From a virus: a DNA stretch of 64,000 nucleotides. The DNA lies in the IMG/VR virus record IMGVR_UViG_3300010158_000061, positions 1-64,000 of that record, one strand, 5' to 3'. The translations under genes and the position numbers were made by a program. Of the stretch, positions 40,602 through 53,300 are shown piece by piece. Under the pieces are notes generated by a model. That model was not told the origin of the DNA and ran no database searches. It saw only the letters and a program-made list of their open reading frames with translations. Position 1 is the first letter of the stretch, and each line of letters begins with the position of its first letter.

Positions 40602-40630
40602 ATTATACAGAAAAAAAAGGTAAAAGTCTA
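40602..40630 (-). promoter_or_regulatory. Candidate sigma70-type promoter overlapping a terminator
   Basis: On the minus strand TAGACT (40630-40625), a 17-bp spacer and TATAAT (40607-40602) are seen. The predicted start falls on the A of ATG 40595. The -35 box and spacer lie within the terminator hairpin at 40611-40639. Confidence 0.6.
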
Positions 40631-40639
40631 CCTTTTACC
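40611..40639 (-). terminator. Rho-independent terminator
   Basis: On the minus strand GGTAAAAG and CTTTTACC pair around a 5-base loop and are followed by eight T residues. It ends the fibre gene at 40655 and so separates the structural block from the sugar-tailoring block. Confidence 0.88.
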
Positions 40640-40654
40640 AGAGAGGTCGGCCGA

Positions 40655-41653
40655 TTAGGCTACGCTTGCGGCAATAGTAGGTGTGCCCCAACTGTTGCTT
40701 AGGTAAGTTATGGCTGGTGGAAGGTATGTGACCAAAGTGGTTGGTGCTGTGCCCGAAATTGTAGTTGATGGACTGGCTGTAGCAGTGCCGCCCGTGATGT
40801 TGGTGCTTTGCCCTGCCGCCGCTCTGGCATTACTAACCCAGGTTGTGACCAAGGTCAACACAGTGCTTGATGTGGCTGTGGCTGTGGTTCTAATATAATC
40901 ATTTGTGTAGGGAGACACAGTATCATTTAACTGGAATATAGTAGCAGGTGTAACAGTAAGATTGTACCAACCTGTTGTGGTAGCAAGTGTGGTTTGTGTT
41001 TCGCCTGTGCCGCCGAGGCGTGTGGTACCAGTGTAGGCCTGGCCTGCAATAGTTTGGGTGGCACTGTTTACTCGGCCGGTGAGATTGATTGAGCCGCATT
41101 TGCCAGCAAAAAGATTCCAGTCCGCGTCATTGTCAGTACCCGTTGAACTCTTACCGTACTGTACACGCACGATACCACCGGCGTTCCAGAAATAACGTGC
41201 TTGGTCAGCACTTGGGAATGTTACTGTGTGTGTAAATGTGATTGTCCAAGCATTGGTGCCAGAGCCGGTAGCAGTAGTTTTACTTGTGGTACCTGAGAAT
41301 GTGCCGTATGCAGTTCCAGATGCCGCTGCGTTGCCACGGTTGGTTGTGACACTGGTCAAGTCAGTGTTGAGTGCTGCCAAAATATTAATTGTTTGACCTG
41401 TTGTGGGTGCAGATCTTGCTGTGAGTACAGTACTGGTTTGACTACCGGCACTAGACAAGTTGTTAACCAAACTAGCCCATTGTGTGGCAGTGACTGTACT
41501 TGAGCCACCAGTTACTGTGGCAACTGCGGTTTGTCCCCAACCCTTGTCGCTAGAGCCTGCGGCCCAAACGTCATTTAAATTAGCGCCAGCAGTATCGTTA
41601 ACAAATCCATTATAATCTGTTGCTTGTATTAGTCCGCCACTTGAATATGTCAT
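40655..41653 (-). CDS. Fibre-like virion protein (332 aa)
   Basis: The protein is rich in T, S, G and A and starts TYSSGGLIQATDYNGFVND, with DVWAAGSSDKGWGQ soon after. The order ATDYN, then W-G-GWGQ recurs, as I recall, in structural proteins of marine T4-like phages. The rest is beta-rich with aromatic turns, suggesting a trimeric fibre or a tip protein. It lies 11 bp after the longer fibre gene and ends before a strong terminator. Function as a fibre is inferred from composition and position. Confidence 0.7.
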   Translation of the reverse strand: MTYSSGGLIQATDYNGFVNDTAGANLNDVWAAGSSDKGWGQTAVATVTGGSSTVTATQWASLVNNLSSAGSQTSTVLTARSAPTTGQTINILAALNTDLTSVTTNRGNAAASGTAYGTFSGTTSKTTATGSGTNAWTITFTHTVTFPSADQARYFWNAGGIVRVQYGKSSTGTDNDADWNLFAGKCGSINLTGRVNSATQTIAGQAYTGTTRLGGTGETQTTLATTTGWYNLTVTPATIFQLNDTVSPYTNDYIRTTATATSSTVLTLVTTWVSNARAAAGQSTNITGGTATASPSTTISGTAPTTLVTYLPPAITYLSNSWGTPTIAASVA

Positions 41654-41664
41654 CGTTTTTCCTA

Positions 41665-43572
41665 TTAATTCTTGATAGTCACAATAGCTTCAATTGTAGC
41701 AGATTCAGAGGTGAGTTTGTCAACCAGACTTCTTCCAATCACGTTGAAAGCATTTGCTTCACCAGGTCGTGCGGCTCTAGCAATACCATTTCCTGCTGAG
41801 ACCAATCTGTCGCCTTTGTGTACGATACCTATTACTTTTACCGGCACACGTCCAGTCATTGCAACTGGCGGATGTGTGTCGTCCTCGCCGGCACCGCCGT
41901 TCATCAAGTAGGCCGCTCTAGTACTTATCACACCAAATACTTTGTCGCTTAATTCTGTGAGAGATTTGGTAATTTCTGCCGAGCCGCCAAGTTCAACCAC
42001 AGTACCTGCATCAAGCACTGCATCTGCGGCAAAGCGTTCTGCAACGTCAGCGTATAATGCTGTGGTAGCAGTAGCAAACAATCGGTTAAAATAAACAGAT
42101 GAGCTTCCAATATTACCTATGCCATTTCCGTTGTTGTTGTTGATATTGCCGCCGCTGATGTTACCAGTTGATACTGTTACACTTGCACCTGTGATTCCAC
42201 CAGTTGCAGATATTAAACCACCAGTTAACAAATTGCCGCCTGTAATGTTACCAGTTGCAGATACAACTCCACCAGTCGTGACATTAGCACCACGAACTGT
42301 TCCAGTAGCACTGAGATTGGTTGCATACAAAGTGGTGGTGTCAATTGTGACTACTGCTGTTCCACCAACAGCCATTGTTATGTTACCGTCAAGTGACGCA
42401 ATATTAGCAAAACTTGTTCCGTTGAGTAATTTAGTGGCGGCTCCACTAACAGCAACAACACCAGTTAATCCACTACCGTTGCCAAAAACATAACTGCCTG
42501 TAATGTTGGCTATGGCGCTAATATTAGCACCAGCTAATATGTTGGCACCAGATATATTAGCAGCCGACGTAACATTACCTGTAACCGATACCAACCCAGC
42601 AGTCAAAATGTTACCGCCAGTGATATTTCCAGTCACTGAGGTTAATCCGCCAGTGCGTAAATTTCCACCATCAATATTACCTGTAACTGATACTAATCCA
42701 GCAGTTAAAATGTTTGCACCGGTGATATTAGCACCCGATGTAATTGTACCAGTTGAACTAATTAGCCCACCAGTTAAAATATTACCGCCAGTAATATTGG
42801 CACTTGATGTAATTGTACCAGTAGAGCTCATCAGTCCAGCAGTCAATATGTTACCGCCGGTAATATTAGCACTTACTGTTGTATACCCAGTAATGTTAGC
42901 ACCAGTACTGGTAATTGTTGCTGTAGTATTCCCACCGGCAGTGATAATAACATTAGAGCCACCAATAATATTGCCAGCCATGTTTGTACCACTGGTATTA
43001 GTAAAGGTTACACCTTTATAAACTGTGGGGAAATTTGTACTGACAGGAGCTGCCGCAGTAAATGTTGAGTCTGAACTAAAAATTGCAACTCTTGTGTTAG
43101 CAACGTACAAGCTGGTAACATAATGTGATACTGAACCGTTGTCAAGAATTGTTTCGGGAATAGCACCTGCTGTTCCGGTGGTACTAGAATAAGCTGGTCC
43201 AACTACCAAAAATGATGTGCCAGTGTATACTTTAACCTGTTGATTTACTGTGTCGTACCATAAATCACCAGTCACATTTGATGTAGGCTGTGTGGCACTG
43301 GCCGTTGCGGCACTGATAGTTTTCCAAATAGTTCCGTTGTAAACTTTTAATAATGTGTTGGTTTTATCCCACCAAATTTGTCCAGTTAGTGGAGATGCCG
43401 GGGCGGTTGCATTTGAAAAATTTTCCAACATTTGGATAAAGTTTTCATCTAAAAATTCACCGTATCCAGCATAATTTTTACCTACTAGGGTCACACTACT
43501 GGAGGTATTGACGGTGCCGTCGTTTACTGTAGCAAAAACTGTACCGTCAGTAAGATTAATTGTATATGCCAT
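41665..43572 (-). CDS. Tail fibre-like protein with short glycine/threonine repeats (635 aa)
   Basis: The N-terminus (about residues 35-125) has two copies of a small unit, GQIWWDKTNTLLKVYNG and GDLWYDTVNQQVKVYTG, as in many phage fibres. Residues about 215-490 are repeats of about 17 residues such as ITGGNILTAGLVSVTGN, consistent with a long beta-helical shaft. The C-terminal domain (ALYADVAERFAADAVLDAG and GRVPVKVIGIVHKGDRLVSAG) resembles fibre tip domains. A T4-late-like promoter lies just upstream. It is probably an adhesion or spike fibre. Confidence 0.82.
   Translation of the reverse strand: MAYTINLTDGTVFATVNDGTVNTSSSVTLVGKNYAGYGEFLDENFIQMLENFSNATAPASPLTGQIWWDKTNTLLKVYNGTIWKTISAATASATQPTSNVTGDLWYDTVNQQVKVYTGTSFLVVGPAYSSTTGTAGAIPETILDNGSVSHYVTSLYVANTRVAIFSSDSTFTAAAPVSTNFPTVYKGVTFTNTSGTNMAGNIIGGSNVIITAGGNTTATITSTGANITGYTTVSANITGGNILTAGLMSSTGTITSSANITGGNILTGGLISSTGTITSGANITGANILTAGLVSVTGNIDGGNLRTGGLTSVTGNITGGNILTAGLVSVTGNVTSAANISGANILAGANISAIANITGSYVFGNGSGLTGVVAVSGAATKLLNGTSFANIASLDGNITMAVGGTAVVTIDTTTLYATNLSATGTVRGANVTTGGVVSATGNITGGNLLTGGLISATGGITGASVTVSTGNISGGNINNNNGNGIGNIGSSSVYFNRLFATATTALYADVAERFAADAVLDAGTVVELGGSAEITKSLTELSDKVFGVISTRAAYLMNGGAGEDDTHPPVAMTGRVPVKVIGIVHKGDRLVSAGNGIARAARPGEANAFNVIGRSLVDKLTSESATIEAIVTIKN
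42110..42920. repeat. Degenerate tandem repeats of about 51 bp in the fibre gene
   Basis: The region encodes many copies of a 17-residue unit based on ANITGGNILTAGLVSSTG, interrupted by one non-repeat domain around 42,290-42,480. Several copies are near-identical at DNA level, which would allow repeat number to change by recombination. Confidence 0.75.
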
Positions 43573-43595
43573 GTCTGTTACCTGTTTCTATTCTA

Positions 43596-43603
43596 TATTT
43601 ATA
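43596..43603 (-). promoter_or_regulatory. T4-late-like promoter TATAAATA
   Basis: A perfect minus-strand TATAAATA lies 24 bp upstream of the fibre start at 43572, overlapping the last codons of the preceding gene. T4 late promoters consist of this octamer alone. Confidence 0.65.
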
Positions 43604-44204
43604 CAGCACTAATATTGCTTAAAGTCTGTATTCTTAACGTGTAATCAATTTGAATTTGTCGATTCAAACTCTTTTGCACAGGGTGAAAAATTACATGTGT
43701 AATTAGACGTAATATTTCAGCTGACCCGTTCCAACATTTTAGTCCCAATTCATCAAACACATATTCTCCATTGAAGTCTGTAGAATTATCAAATGCTTGT
43801 TGAGTCGGGGGTTCACCATAGTCTAATAAACACGTTACTAAAATATCAGAGTAAATATTTCCAGATGTGTGTAAAACTGACATTTTGTTATTAAGGGGGT
43901 CTATGTCAGCGGCTGAATTATCATCAACTACTTTTTGGTATGTTTGATTGTATAAATCAGCATTTTGTCCTGTGGTGTTTGGTGGTAGATATGTGATAAC
44001 GCCCGTGGGGTCTACGCTTGATCCGCCATTGCCAAATGCCATTTGATAGATGTAACCGGTATTGCGGTCACTCAATGTCTGTGCCATCGCTATACTAATA
44101 TTTTCATAATGAATAGCGTTCTTTTTGTCCACAAGAACTTCGCCTGAGACAGGGTCGTGTATTTTAACAAACCCTTCAATCTTGCATAAACCTGGAGTTA
44201 TCAT
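43599..44204 (-). CDS. Virion structural protein, probably baseplate or fibre-linked (201 aa)
   Basis: The protein starts MITPGLCKIEGFVKIHDP and has AIHYENISIAMAQTLSDR, IYQMAFGNGGSSVDPTG and a C-terminal LNRQIQIDYTLRIQTL. The phrase about an alpha-beta domain followed by FGNGG is common, as I recall, in uncharacterised structural proteins of T4-like marine phages. Its place between the baseplate and the fibre genes suggests a connector. It is coupled by ATGA to a 49-residue gene. The exact T4 counterpart is unclear. Confidence 0.65.
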   Translation of the reverse strand: MITPGLCKIEGFVKIHDPVSGEVLVDKKNAIHYENISIAMAQTLSDRNTGYIYQMAFGNGGSSVDPTGVITYLPPNTTGQNADLYNQTYQKVVDDNSAADIDPLNNKMSVLHTSGNIYSDILVTCLLDYGEPPTQQAFDNSTDFNGEYVFDELGLKCWNGSAEILRLITHVIFHPVQKSLNRQIQIDYTLRIQTLSNISAV

Positions 44205-44350
44205 GCTCGTCCCTCCACATAAGTCTTTTGGGTTTTTGGATCAAAAATTCTCAGGTGAGCTTGCACTGAGATTGACCCAGTTTCGTTAGGTCTACGAGGT
44301 TTTTCCTCTTTTTTGGGTTCAACTGTTTGTTTTGACTGTGTATTTGACAT
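44201..44350 (-). CDS. Small charged protein (49 aa) between giant baseplate and connector genes
   Basis: The ATG at 44350 opens a 49-residue frame that ends in an ATGA overlap with the next gene. The first half is highly charged and proline-rich (KQTVEPKKEEKPRRPNETG), the second half beta-like (SISVQAHLRIFDPKTQKTYV). The phrase IFDPKTQK-YVEGRA resembles the opening of its neighbour (KIHDPVSGEVLVDKK). An upstream GGTAAATA may be a weak late promoter. It lies in what would otherwise be a gap of 165 bp. Confidence 0.7.
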   Translation of the reverse strand: MSNTQSKQTVEPKKEEKPRRPNETGSISVQAHLRIFDPKTQKTYVEGRA

Positions 44351-44369
44351 GGTCTTTTATTTACCTTGT

Positions 44370-47300
44370 TTATAACCCACGCAAGAACCTTGCGGCCTGC
44401 GTATCGGTATCTTGTAATGCTATTCCGTTGCTAGGTGTTCCAACTCCCAGTTGGTACCAAGTGGTAGCACATTGTCTTACTAGTATAGTAACATCTATTC
44501 CGGCTGGCGGGGCCTCGAGTGCTGGGTATTCTGCACCGTCAACCACAAACTCAATTGCAACAGGGTCAAATTGGCTTATGACCCAACGATACTGACTTGT
44601 TGCACTTGTATCACTGTAGGCATATTGTCGTATACCACCCACATAAACTTCAATGGCATCAACTTCAACAGTGCTGTCATCAAATGTGCCAACATCTATG
44701 CTAGGTGCGTAGAATATAGTTGTACTGCCATCACCGGTTGAACTATCACTCACTATGTAATTTTGTAATGGTTCAGGCAATAAATTCACTCGATTCATGT
44801 TGTAAACATTAGTATCAGTTATGTGATCAGCTGCCGCAGTTCCTGCAGTTCCTCTAAATAATCCACTCACAGTGTTGAGTGCAACATTTCTTACCCGGTA
44901 CATTATTCTTTCCCCGTCGATGATTATTACACCAAATTTGCCTAAACTTAAATTTGGTTCTGCAAGAGCTAGGGAATTTTGTACATATATTATATCATCT
45001 GTTGCACTCAGATCTTGTGTTAATATTGTTGTGGTATCAAGAGTAATTCTGTATGTGGCTTGTACTCCGCGCATGTCTTGAAATATACGGAAGGCTATTG
45101 CGTCTGGTACTATACTACTTGTAAATTCTGTTACTACCAACACTTGTGCTGAGTTAATAATACCGCTAGATAAAATCAAATAGTCTCCAGCTGGGTTGTT
45201 ATCGGTTGCGTCTTGGTACGTTACAATAAAATCACGACCTTCAAAAAGTCTGTAACCATCAAGGGTTACCCATAATCTGCTGGCCAAAACTCCAGTTCTT
45301 TCTAGATAAAAATTATTGGTGTTGATTGCAATACCAACGGCATAATCAAACGATCCCGGGTAATTGTCGGCACTAGCTGGACTGTAATTGGTACTAGCAA
45401 ATCCTTCAGCTAGTGTTAATCCAGTAACTGTTGGTCCAATAAAAACCATAGTTAACGGGAATTGTTGTGATGTGTCATTCCAAGTCGTAATGTTAAAAAT
45501 ATCATTTAAATTCACTATTGGGGCAATTGTTAACTGGTTGCTAACTACACTGTAATCTGCTTGAGTGCTTTCGCTAATTAAAATTATTGCGCCGCTCGGT
45601 GGGGGTAAGCTAAACACAACTTGTCGGCCTGGAGTATTGCTGCCAGTCCACGGAGTAACAATGTATGTTCCAATATTTAATCCGTATGTTTGTGGTTGTA
45701 AAATGTTATCAATCCATACTGTGATATCTGTTGCTGGATTAATTTGGTCTTGACCAATTGTAATACGTTGTGGTAACCCAAAGCTCACACTAGAGTCGTC
45801 CCCTATCCATTCTATTCCGGCGGCCGGAATTAATCTTTTGCCATTTTGCGTGACAATTAAATTAGCCGGATTAGTCCCTTGCATGCTGTTGGTCAATGTT
45901 ATGGTTTTTGTACTTACTGTTGCGGCAGTTGCAATAAATGTTTGTGATTGTGGAGTGCTCCACTCGTAATTGGTTGACGCTTTGCCTGTGCCCGATCCTA
46001 CACCAGTTGCAGTAAATGTTACACCCACTGTATTGCTTGCGGCTCCCACAGAAACAAAATTGGTTGTGCCCAACTCGGTTATTGTGTACTGTCTGCCAAT
46101 AACAAAATATCCAGCGTCAATTGTTGATACCCCAAACGCTGTTAATGAAATTCCATCGCCCACACCATAGGTAGTGCCAAAATCTACTAACGATTCTAAT
46201 ATTGGTGTAAACTCTAACCAATATAGGAAGTTATTAAGGGTAATTCCGGGTATTGTATCTTGAAGGGCTCTATAATATACCCCTTCATAATTTACAACAT
46301 CTAATGTTACATAACTGTCGTTAATATTCCAGTCTGTGCTGGCTGTATACGGTTCCCAAGTGGCTCCGCTAGTTATAGCACCATTAACAAAAATTGCCAG
46401 ACTTAGTATTTCGCTAGAGTTTACAGGAATTACAACCGAACTTCCAACATTTTCGCCCATGTAATTAGCGCGATACAATTGACTTCCGCCACCAATTTCG
46501 TATACATTAATATTAAGTAAATCTCCGTTAGCAACGGTATAATTTCCTCTAGCAGAGTTGTACACTTCGAGCACAGTTATAGTTTGATGGTCCCAATCAA
46601 TAGTGTAATCAATACCAGCTGTGAGATCCAAATTTGTAGTCATATTACTGACTAATACTTGTACTGGTGTATTAACTACTCCGGCCCAACTAAATGTATC
46701 AGTAATTACAGAATTGTATGTGTAGCGAATACTGGATGTTTGAAATCCGTGTCCGTCTCTATTCCAGTCTGCTCCGGGGCGGGTGTACACACGCATGTCT
46801 AGTGTGTCAAATTCTGCTCCATTTACTAATTCTTCGGGGCTATGTCCTTCGTACAAGCCAATGAACTCACCACCATCAACATTGATGTCCGATGGCAGTT
46901 TACCTAATGTAGCATCAGTAAATTCGCTTTGATAAATTGCATCCGTAGCCGTTGGATCACCAAGGAAATAATTCCCGTATACCTGGACTCCAGGATAGGC
47001 AATGCCATCAATTAATAGTGGCAAATCCATGCCCGGTTCGTTCACACCGGGAACATAATATCCTTGTGTTCGGTCAATGCCAGACAATTCACGAGCTGGA
47101 ACTAATTTCCAATCTTCAAGATTAAAATTAGGTCCAACTACTGCTGTTGAGTCCAGGCTTGATGCTTTCCATACCCGATTGTCATACCTTACTAATGTGC
47201 CATCTCGATAGGTGCCAGACTCGTTCCAGTCTTGTACATCAGAGAAATATTGGAATCTATCATACTTGATAGTAGTTTTAATACTTCTTACCAATCCAGT

Positions 47301-50300
47301 ATAAGTGCTAGTAACCACATCGTAATTCATCACAGTATATCCAGTGGCAACAACACCAACTCCATTGCCGCCCGAAAATGTCACAGTAGGGGTTGCAGAA
47401 TATCCAGAACCACCGTCTGTTATCACAACACTAGCAACTTGTCCAAAGCTGTTGATTATTGCTACACCTGTTGCTGGAACTACTGCATCACCAGTAAACA
47501 CAACAGTCGGAGCGTTGGTATATCCAGAACCACTAGTAATAACCGTGACCGATGTTACTTTTAGCAGATAATTGTTATACCATTGATTATAAGGCCAATC
47601 ACTCCACAATGTACTAATCGACGGTACATTACTTTCTGTAGTCAGGGCCGAATTAAATGCATCACTTTGTGCATATGGCAACAAAATTGGGCTAGTGTAC
47701 TTGGGAGTTATCAAAGAGGTATTATAATATGCCGGCAAGTCAAAGTCATTCATATCTCCAAAAAATTTGCCAAATCCATCATATTGCAAATTAAATTCTC
47801 GTATGGTAACGTGATAAGGCTTAACTTCTTTAATATAATCTAATACAAATTCTTGATTGTCGCGAACATAATTTTGATAAGGTATTAATTGACGAATCCT
47901 GTGATTAACGTCAATTAAACTAGTTTTAACCAGCCACTCTGGAGCCGAGAATTCGCTCAATACAAAATTAAACATCAGTGTTATGAGACGATTACGTTCA
48001 ATTGCTAATTCATCAATTAATATTTCTTCATTGAGGGCACGAATAATATAACGTGTTTCTGTTGTGGGTTCTTGATCAAAATATTGTGCGTCAAACACTT
48101 CAATATCAAATCCAAATCTGCCAAGTTGGTAATCCCATATTTCGGCTGAAATTTCTACTGTTCCGTTTTGTAGTACTACTCGTTCCCACCCAATATCAGT
48201 CAACAAATAAATTTCATACTGACCCTGAGCATTAGCGATGACCTCAACACTGCTGCCAACCGGAACAGAAAGGGTTGCTAGTGCTGAATATGCAGGAACT
48301 TTGGTTAAAATCTTAACTCCAGCATTATACCCGGGTTTAACCCAATCAATATAACTCCAGTATGCAGGTGTATTATATCCTTGAACTTGTGTTAATTTTA
48401 ATATTCTTTCGCCAACTACAACATCGCTTGTTTCAACTGTGTAAATTGTCCATAGACCACGTTGACTGCTGTCTGTGTTAACAAGATATTTGTATCCTAG
48501 GGGCACAGAGTAAATATTTTGAAATCCAAGAATTTCTAAATTATCAACTTGTAAATTCCAATTTGTGATTGTATTACCGTCAATAATTTCTGTTTGTGGC
48601 GGCTCGGGCTCACTTGCGCCTAACAACTGAAAGGTTCGAATTTCAGTTATAGGATATTGTGCTAATATTTTATTGGCTCTTGTGAGATAATTTCGTAATG
48701 CCTCAAACCGATCTACAAAAGTACTTTGTCGTGGTCTAAATAATGCACCATAACGGTCAGCTGGAGTTAATTTAGGATCAGGAACTTTGTTACCAAATGA
48801 GTCAACCCCACAAAAGCTGTCCTGAGATTTAAGATATAAATTATCGCTAAGTATTCCGTCGGGATTATCTTGTGGGAACAATTCGTATTCCACGTGAACA
48901 TTATCGTCGGTCAATTCGCGATCAAATTCAATGCTAACGACAGTATCACTGGCCGCAATATAATTGGCACTATTGTAAAGAGCAATTGTACTAGAATTGA
49001 TTGGTGCCATGTAAGGAATACCGCTGGCTTTAGGATCTGTAATATAAGATGCTATTGTACTGATTGGCAATGTTTTGTTGACCTTGGTAGAAGTCACTGT
49101 GATGTCTCTTACCCAGAAATAATATTCTGTAGCAAATGTACCATCTTTGGTCAATCGAGTATTCAGAGTATACGATAAAGTACTGTATGGTGTACCTTCA
49201 CCAGTATAATTTGATGGGGGTGTGGAACTTACTACCCACTGATATACATCAACTACACTTCCAGGAAATAATTGTGCCCATCGACGACTGGCGTATGTGA
49301 TATTATCTTGATTGGGATCAATAAATCTAACTGTACTAGTGTCCCACCAGACTTCGCCTACGTGATCTGCAAACCAAGTGGTACCCCGAATATTGTTTGA
49401 TCCAATATTATAAGAAGCGGGATCAATTGCGCCAATATAATTAATGTTTTGTTTGGCGGCGCCAAGAATCTTGCCCTGTAAAGGATTAATAAAATCTAAA
49501 AATTCAGTCTTTGCCCCTGTAATTTTATCATACAAGAATACACTATTCAACAATCTCACATCAACTGTGGGCTGTTGAATTTGTTTGATACCCCAGGCAG
49601 GTGCTTTATTTGAATTTTCAAATACAAAAACTGCGCCATAATTTAGACTACTATCACCCGCATCATTTTTAGGTGCACCGGCCACAAGGAAACCAGATGT
49701 GTAATTAACTGCGGTGCCATAAGCATCATACGGAGCCACATCGGTGTTGTTTACTTGTTGTCCAAACACAAACTTTCCTGGATTTGAAAGTGTTGAGGTC
49801 GAGCTTGGCAAATAATCATATGTGTAAACCGCTCCGCTTTGTATAAACAATGAGAAGAATATAGTAGTGCCAGCGTCAAAGAAAGTAGTGCCATCATCAA
49901 ATATTGTTATAAGATATAGTGATCCTTTGGGGCATCCTACCACAAGATTCACAGCAGAATCATCGATATTCAAACTGCTACCAAAGCCAGCATATTCCAC
50001 AGGGTATGGGCTTTCAATAGTCTGGGTCCACACAAAGTTGTTAAGTCCTAACAAAGAAAATACACCATTTCCGTATGAGACTGCGCCGGGTGCCACTTGT
50101 AATTTGTTAAACGGTGATGTAGCGTCGGGATTTTTTACTGAAAGAGTAAGATATCCCGAGGCACTTACTGTAGCCAAAACATTAGGAACACCAGTTTGTG
50201 AACCAACCGGAATGCCGTTAATTTGATCAGCTAAGCCTTGTACCGTTGGGTTACTGGCAGGAACTTCAACTTCAAAATTGTTGATGCTAATAGTGTCGCC

Positions 50301-53300
50301 TGCAATCAACGTAGGGTTAGCCACAGTTGCGGTAATTGTTCCATAAATGCGACTTTGATTTACAAATCGTTCAACAACTCCACCTTTGAAAATTTGTTGG
50401 CTGCTTTGTGGCTCTCCTACATATATGCTACAATCATTAGAGCACATATCCAATGCAGAACCAAAATTACAAAATTCGGCCACAGTATTTTGTGTCACTA
50501 CCTGTGGTTGGGGGAAGTAATTGGTTTCAATTTCAATAATATCACCAACATTTAAAGTTTTATAAATGGTAACGGTATTGCCATACACTGTGAATGAATT
50601 TGATGCATCACTTGTGCTAATAACACTATTGGTTTGATTGATCAAGAATTGATTGTTGACCAGTACACTGATCGGTCCAGATATTGTACCAAGTACAGTG
50701 TATGCGTTAGTTGAATCGTCATTCTTGACAAATTTTTGTACATTGCGATTGAATACAAAGACCTCTCCGGCTTCGGTTTTGCTACTAACAGTTGAATTAG
50801 AAGCACCAATAATAACTTGTCGTCCGTCAGTACTACAAGATACTGATTGGCCCACACGAAGTCCGCTAGTTATTCCGTATGTCACTGGATTAAGTGTTGC
50901 CGAGAGTGTGTAATACCCTTTGGAACTTACCACAGCATAATCGCCGGGGCCTAACGTTGTAACAAAAGTAAGTGTGGTTCCACTGAGTGTATAGTCAATG
51001 TTGGGTCTCCATAATACAGTATTAACTTTGACTGAGAATGAATCTATATTATTAGCTTTGACATTGAACAATCCTACTTTTCGACCTTGGTCATCAATAC
51101 CGTGGGCCAAGTCAAAAGTGGCAGTCAGCAACGGTAACTGGAACGAGTCCCAGCGAGCAAACTTGATCAATAATCCGTCGGCAGGAGGTGTTGTAAAAGT
51201 TACTGTGCTAAAATTACCTGCTACTGTAAAATCAACTCCCGGAGTTTGTACCACAGTGTTTACGGTTACTTGTACTTGCCAGGCATCGTTAATTTGTATC
51301 GCATTGTTGATAATATATGTAGTTGTGGCTCCATCAGCTACAGCACTGGTACTTTGCTCTTGCCAGTCAACATAACCATATGCATACACTGTGCCTACAC
51401 CTGAGTTGTAGCCCGGCGCACCAATATACATCCAACGTTCATCTAAACTCATAGCAACTGAATAGCCAAACTCTGCGCCTGTATACCCACCGCCCAATGG
51501 GTTGAGCAATTGCCATGTGGTGTACGGTGTTGATCCGTTGCCGCCTAGCACAGGGTCACGATACACTACACAGGCAGATCCAGTGTTGGCAATATTTCCT
51601 GTTGGGCTTCCGCTAAGGCTTGCTGATGCACCGGCCACTGCCCATGTACGATTACCAAAATCTATAGCATTGCCAAATCCTCGATCTCCCATGTCTTGCA
51701 CAGGATCAGACAAAGACAGAATAGCATCTTCGCCCTCTAGTGGTGAAATATATTGACCATCATAGCCGGGTACATAAACATACACCCCGCCATGACTACT
51801 ATTGTAGTTTGGGCTACCAACTAGCAATGCCGCTTGATTACGACCTTGTGCTACACTGGCGCCATATTGTTCATTTGGCGCAAGAATTTGTGGTTCTAAT
51901 GAAACGACACTGGAAAATACTGTGTTCTTTTCCAACACTTCCCATAAACCGTCACCGTTATTATCAATCCATACTCTGGCACCTGGCAAGATGTCGTTTG
52001 CATAAGGCAAATTAACAACATCGCTGGCCTGACTTACCCGCATAGTTTGTAATGTTAATCCTATGCCAGTACCATTTGCAACTGTTCTTCTGCTGGTTGG
52101 AGAAAATGCAAAAGCAATGTTTACTGTAGTTAAATCTAAAACCGACAGCACTTGATAAACACCGTTAATTTCTACGTCAAAAAACTTAATGATTAATTTA
52201 TTGCCAGCAACCAATCCATGATTACCGCTAAAAATTACTCGGCTGGTACCATTTAAATTGTCACATACGTGTTGTATTTGTCCAGGTACTGCTTGCGCAC
52301 GATATATGTTCCAATCGTAATTATTAATTTTAGCGACCCATATACTTGTACCAACTTCAATAGAATCAATATTGGCATTCAAACTAGAATTGTTTGAAAT
52401 ATCAAAAACTTTTATGTCGGCATCATTAACATTTACATAGCCTGCTGTGGGTAATCCAGTATCAGTAGGTAATTCGGTTGTGGTTGGTAAAATGTTTGGG
52501 CTGGTAAGTTTATAACTTTGTTTCCAAACATCGCTTAAAAATATTGTTTGGTCAGCCAAGCTTTCTTGGCCCGGTACTATAACTTGAACAAGACTAGGAT
52601 TAGAACTCAACAAGGCTCGGTCTAAACGCAATTCAAAGAAACTTCGATTGGCGTTGGCCCCATAAATTGCTCGTTGTACCGCCCAGTTTTCGTAGATAGT
52701 ATAGTCAGCGGCTTCTTTACTGAGGTTAGCTGATTTAAATAACTCGGCGCTGAGTATAGTACCCTTGGTGTCAAGAAATTGTTTGTAAACATTTACCTGA
52801 CTGACGTCGTCTAAATTCAAGGCAGCCATGTATTGTCTAGGTTTAAATCCTATTAATCCATAACTCAACAGATCGTTGTCAAGCTCAATATTGGCTGTAT
52901 TAATATTATAGCTGTTGACTAACTGGTTGGCTTTGTTGGCAATATTAGGTAACAATCCAATTTCAGTTTGAGTATAATTACTTTGTGTCCAGTCGTCAAA
53001 ATTAAACTTTACGCCAGGCTGTACAATTTTTAATGCAGACCAATAAACATTTTTATATTTGACTAGTTCACCTTTACTATATGTTCTTAGCCCAGTCCAT
53101 TCTTCTACATTGTTTTGATTTAAAATAAATCCTGGAGTGTCAATCGTACCGTTCCAATCAGCAGTAGTCACTGCTACAAGATTCAGTCGATTTTGTCTAG
53201 CACCGGTTGTAGGATCATATATTAAATCTCCAAAAGCACTTTTATTGCTCAGCACAATCATATGTTCATAGTTAGTAAATCTTAAATCTATAAAACTAAT

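Noticed and set aside
42110-42920. CRISPR-like array
   Set aside because: The repeats are coding, in frame, degenerate and without unique spacers of constant length. They fit a fibre shaft.
41672-43021. Plus-strand ORFs with proline/valine-rich repeats
   Set aside because: They are antisense to the repeat region of the fibre gene. The repeats in them are a shadow.
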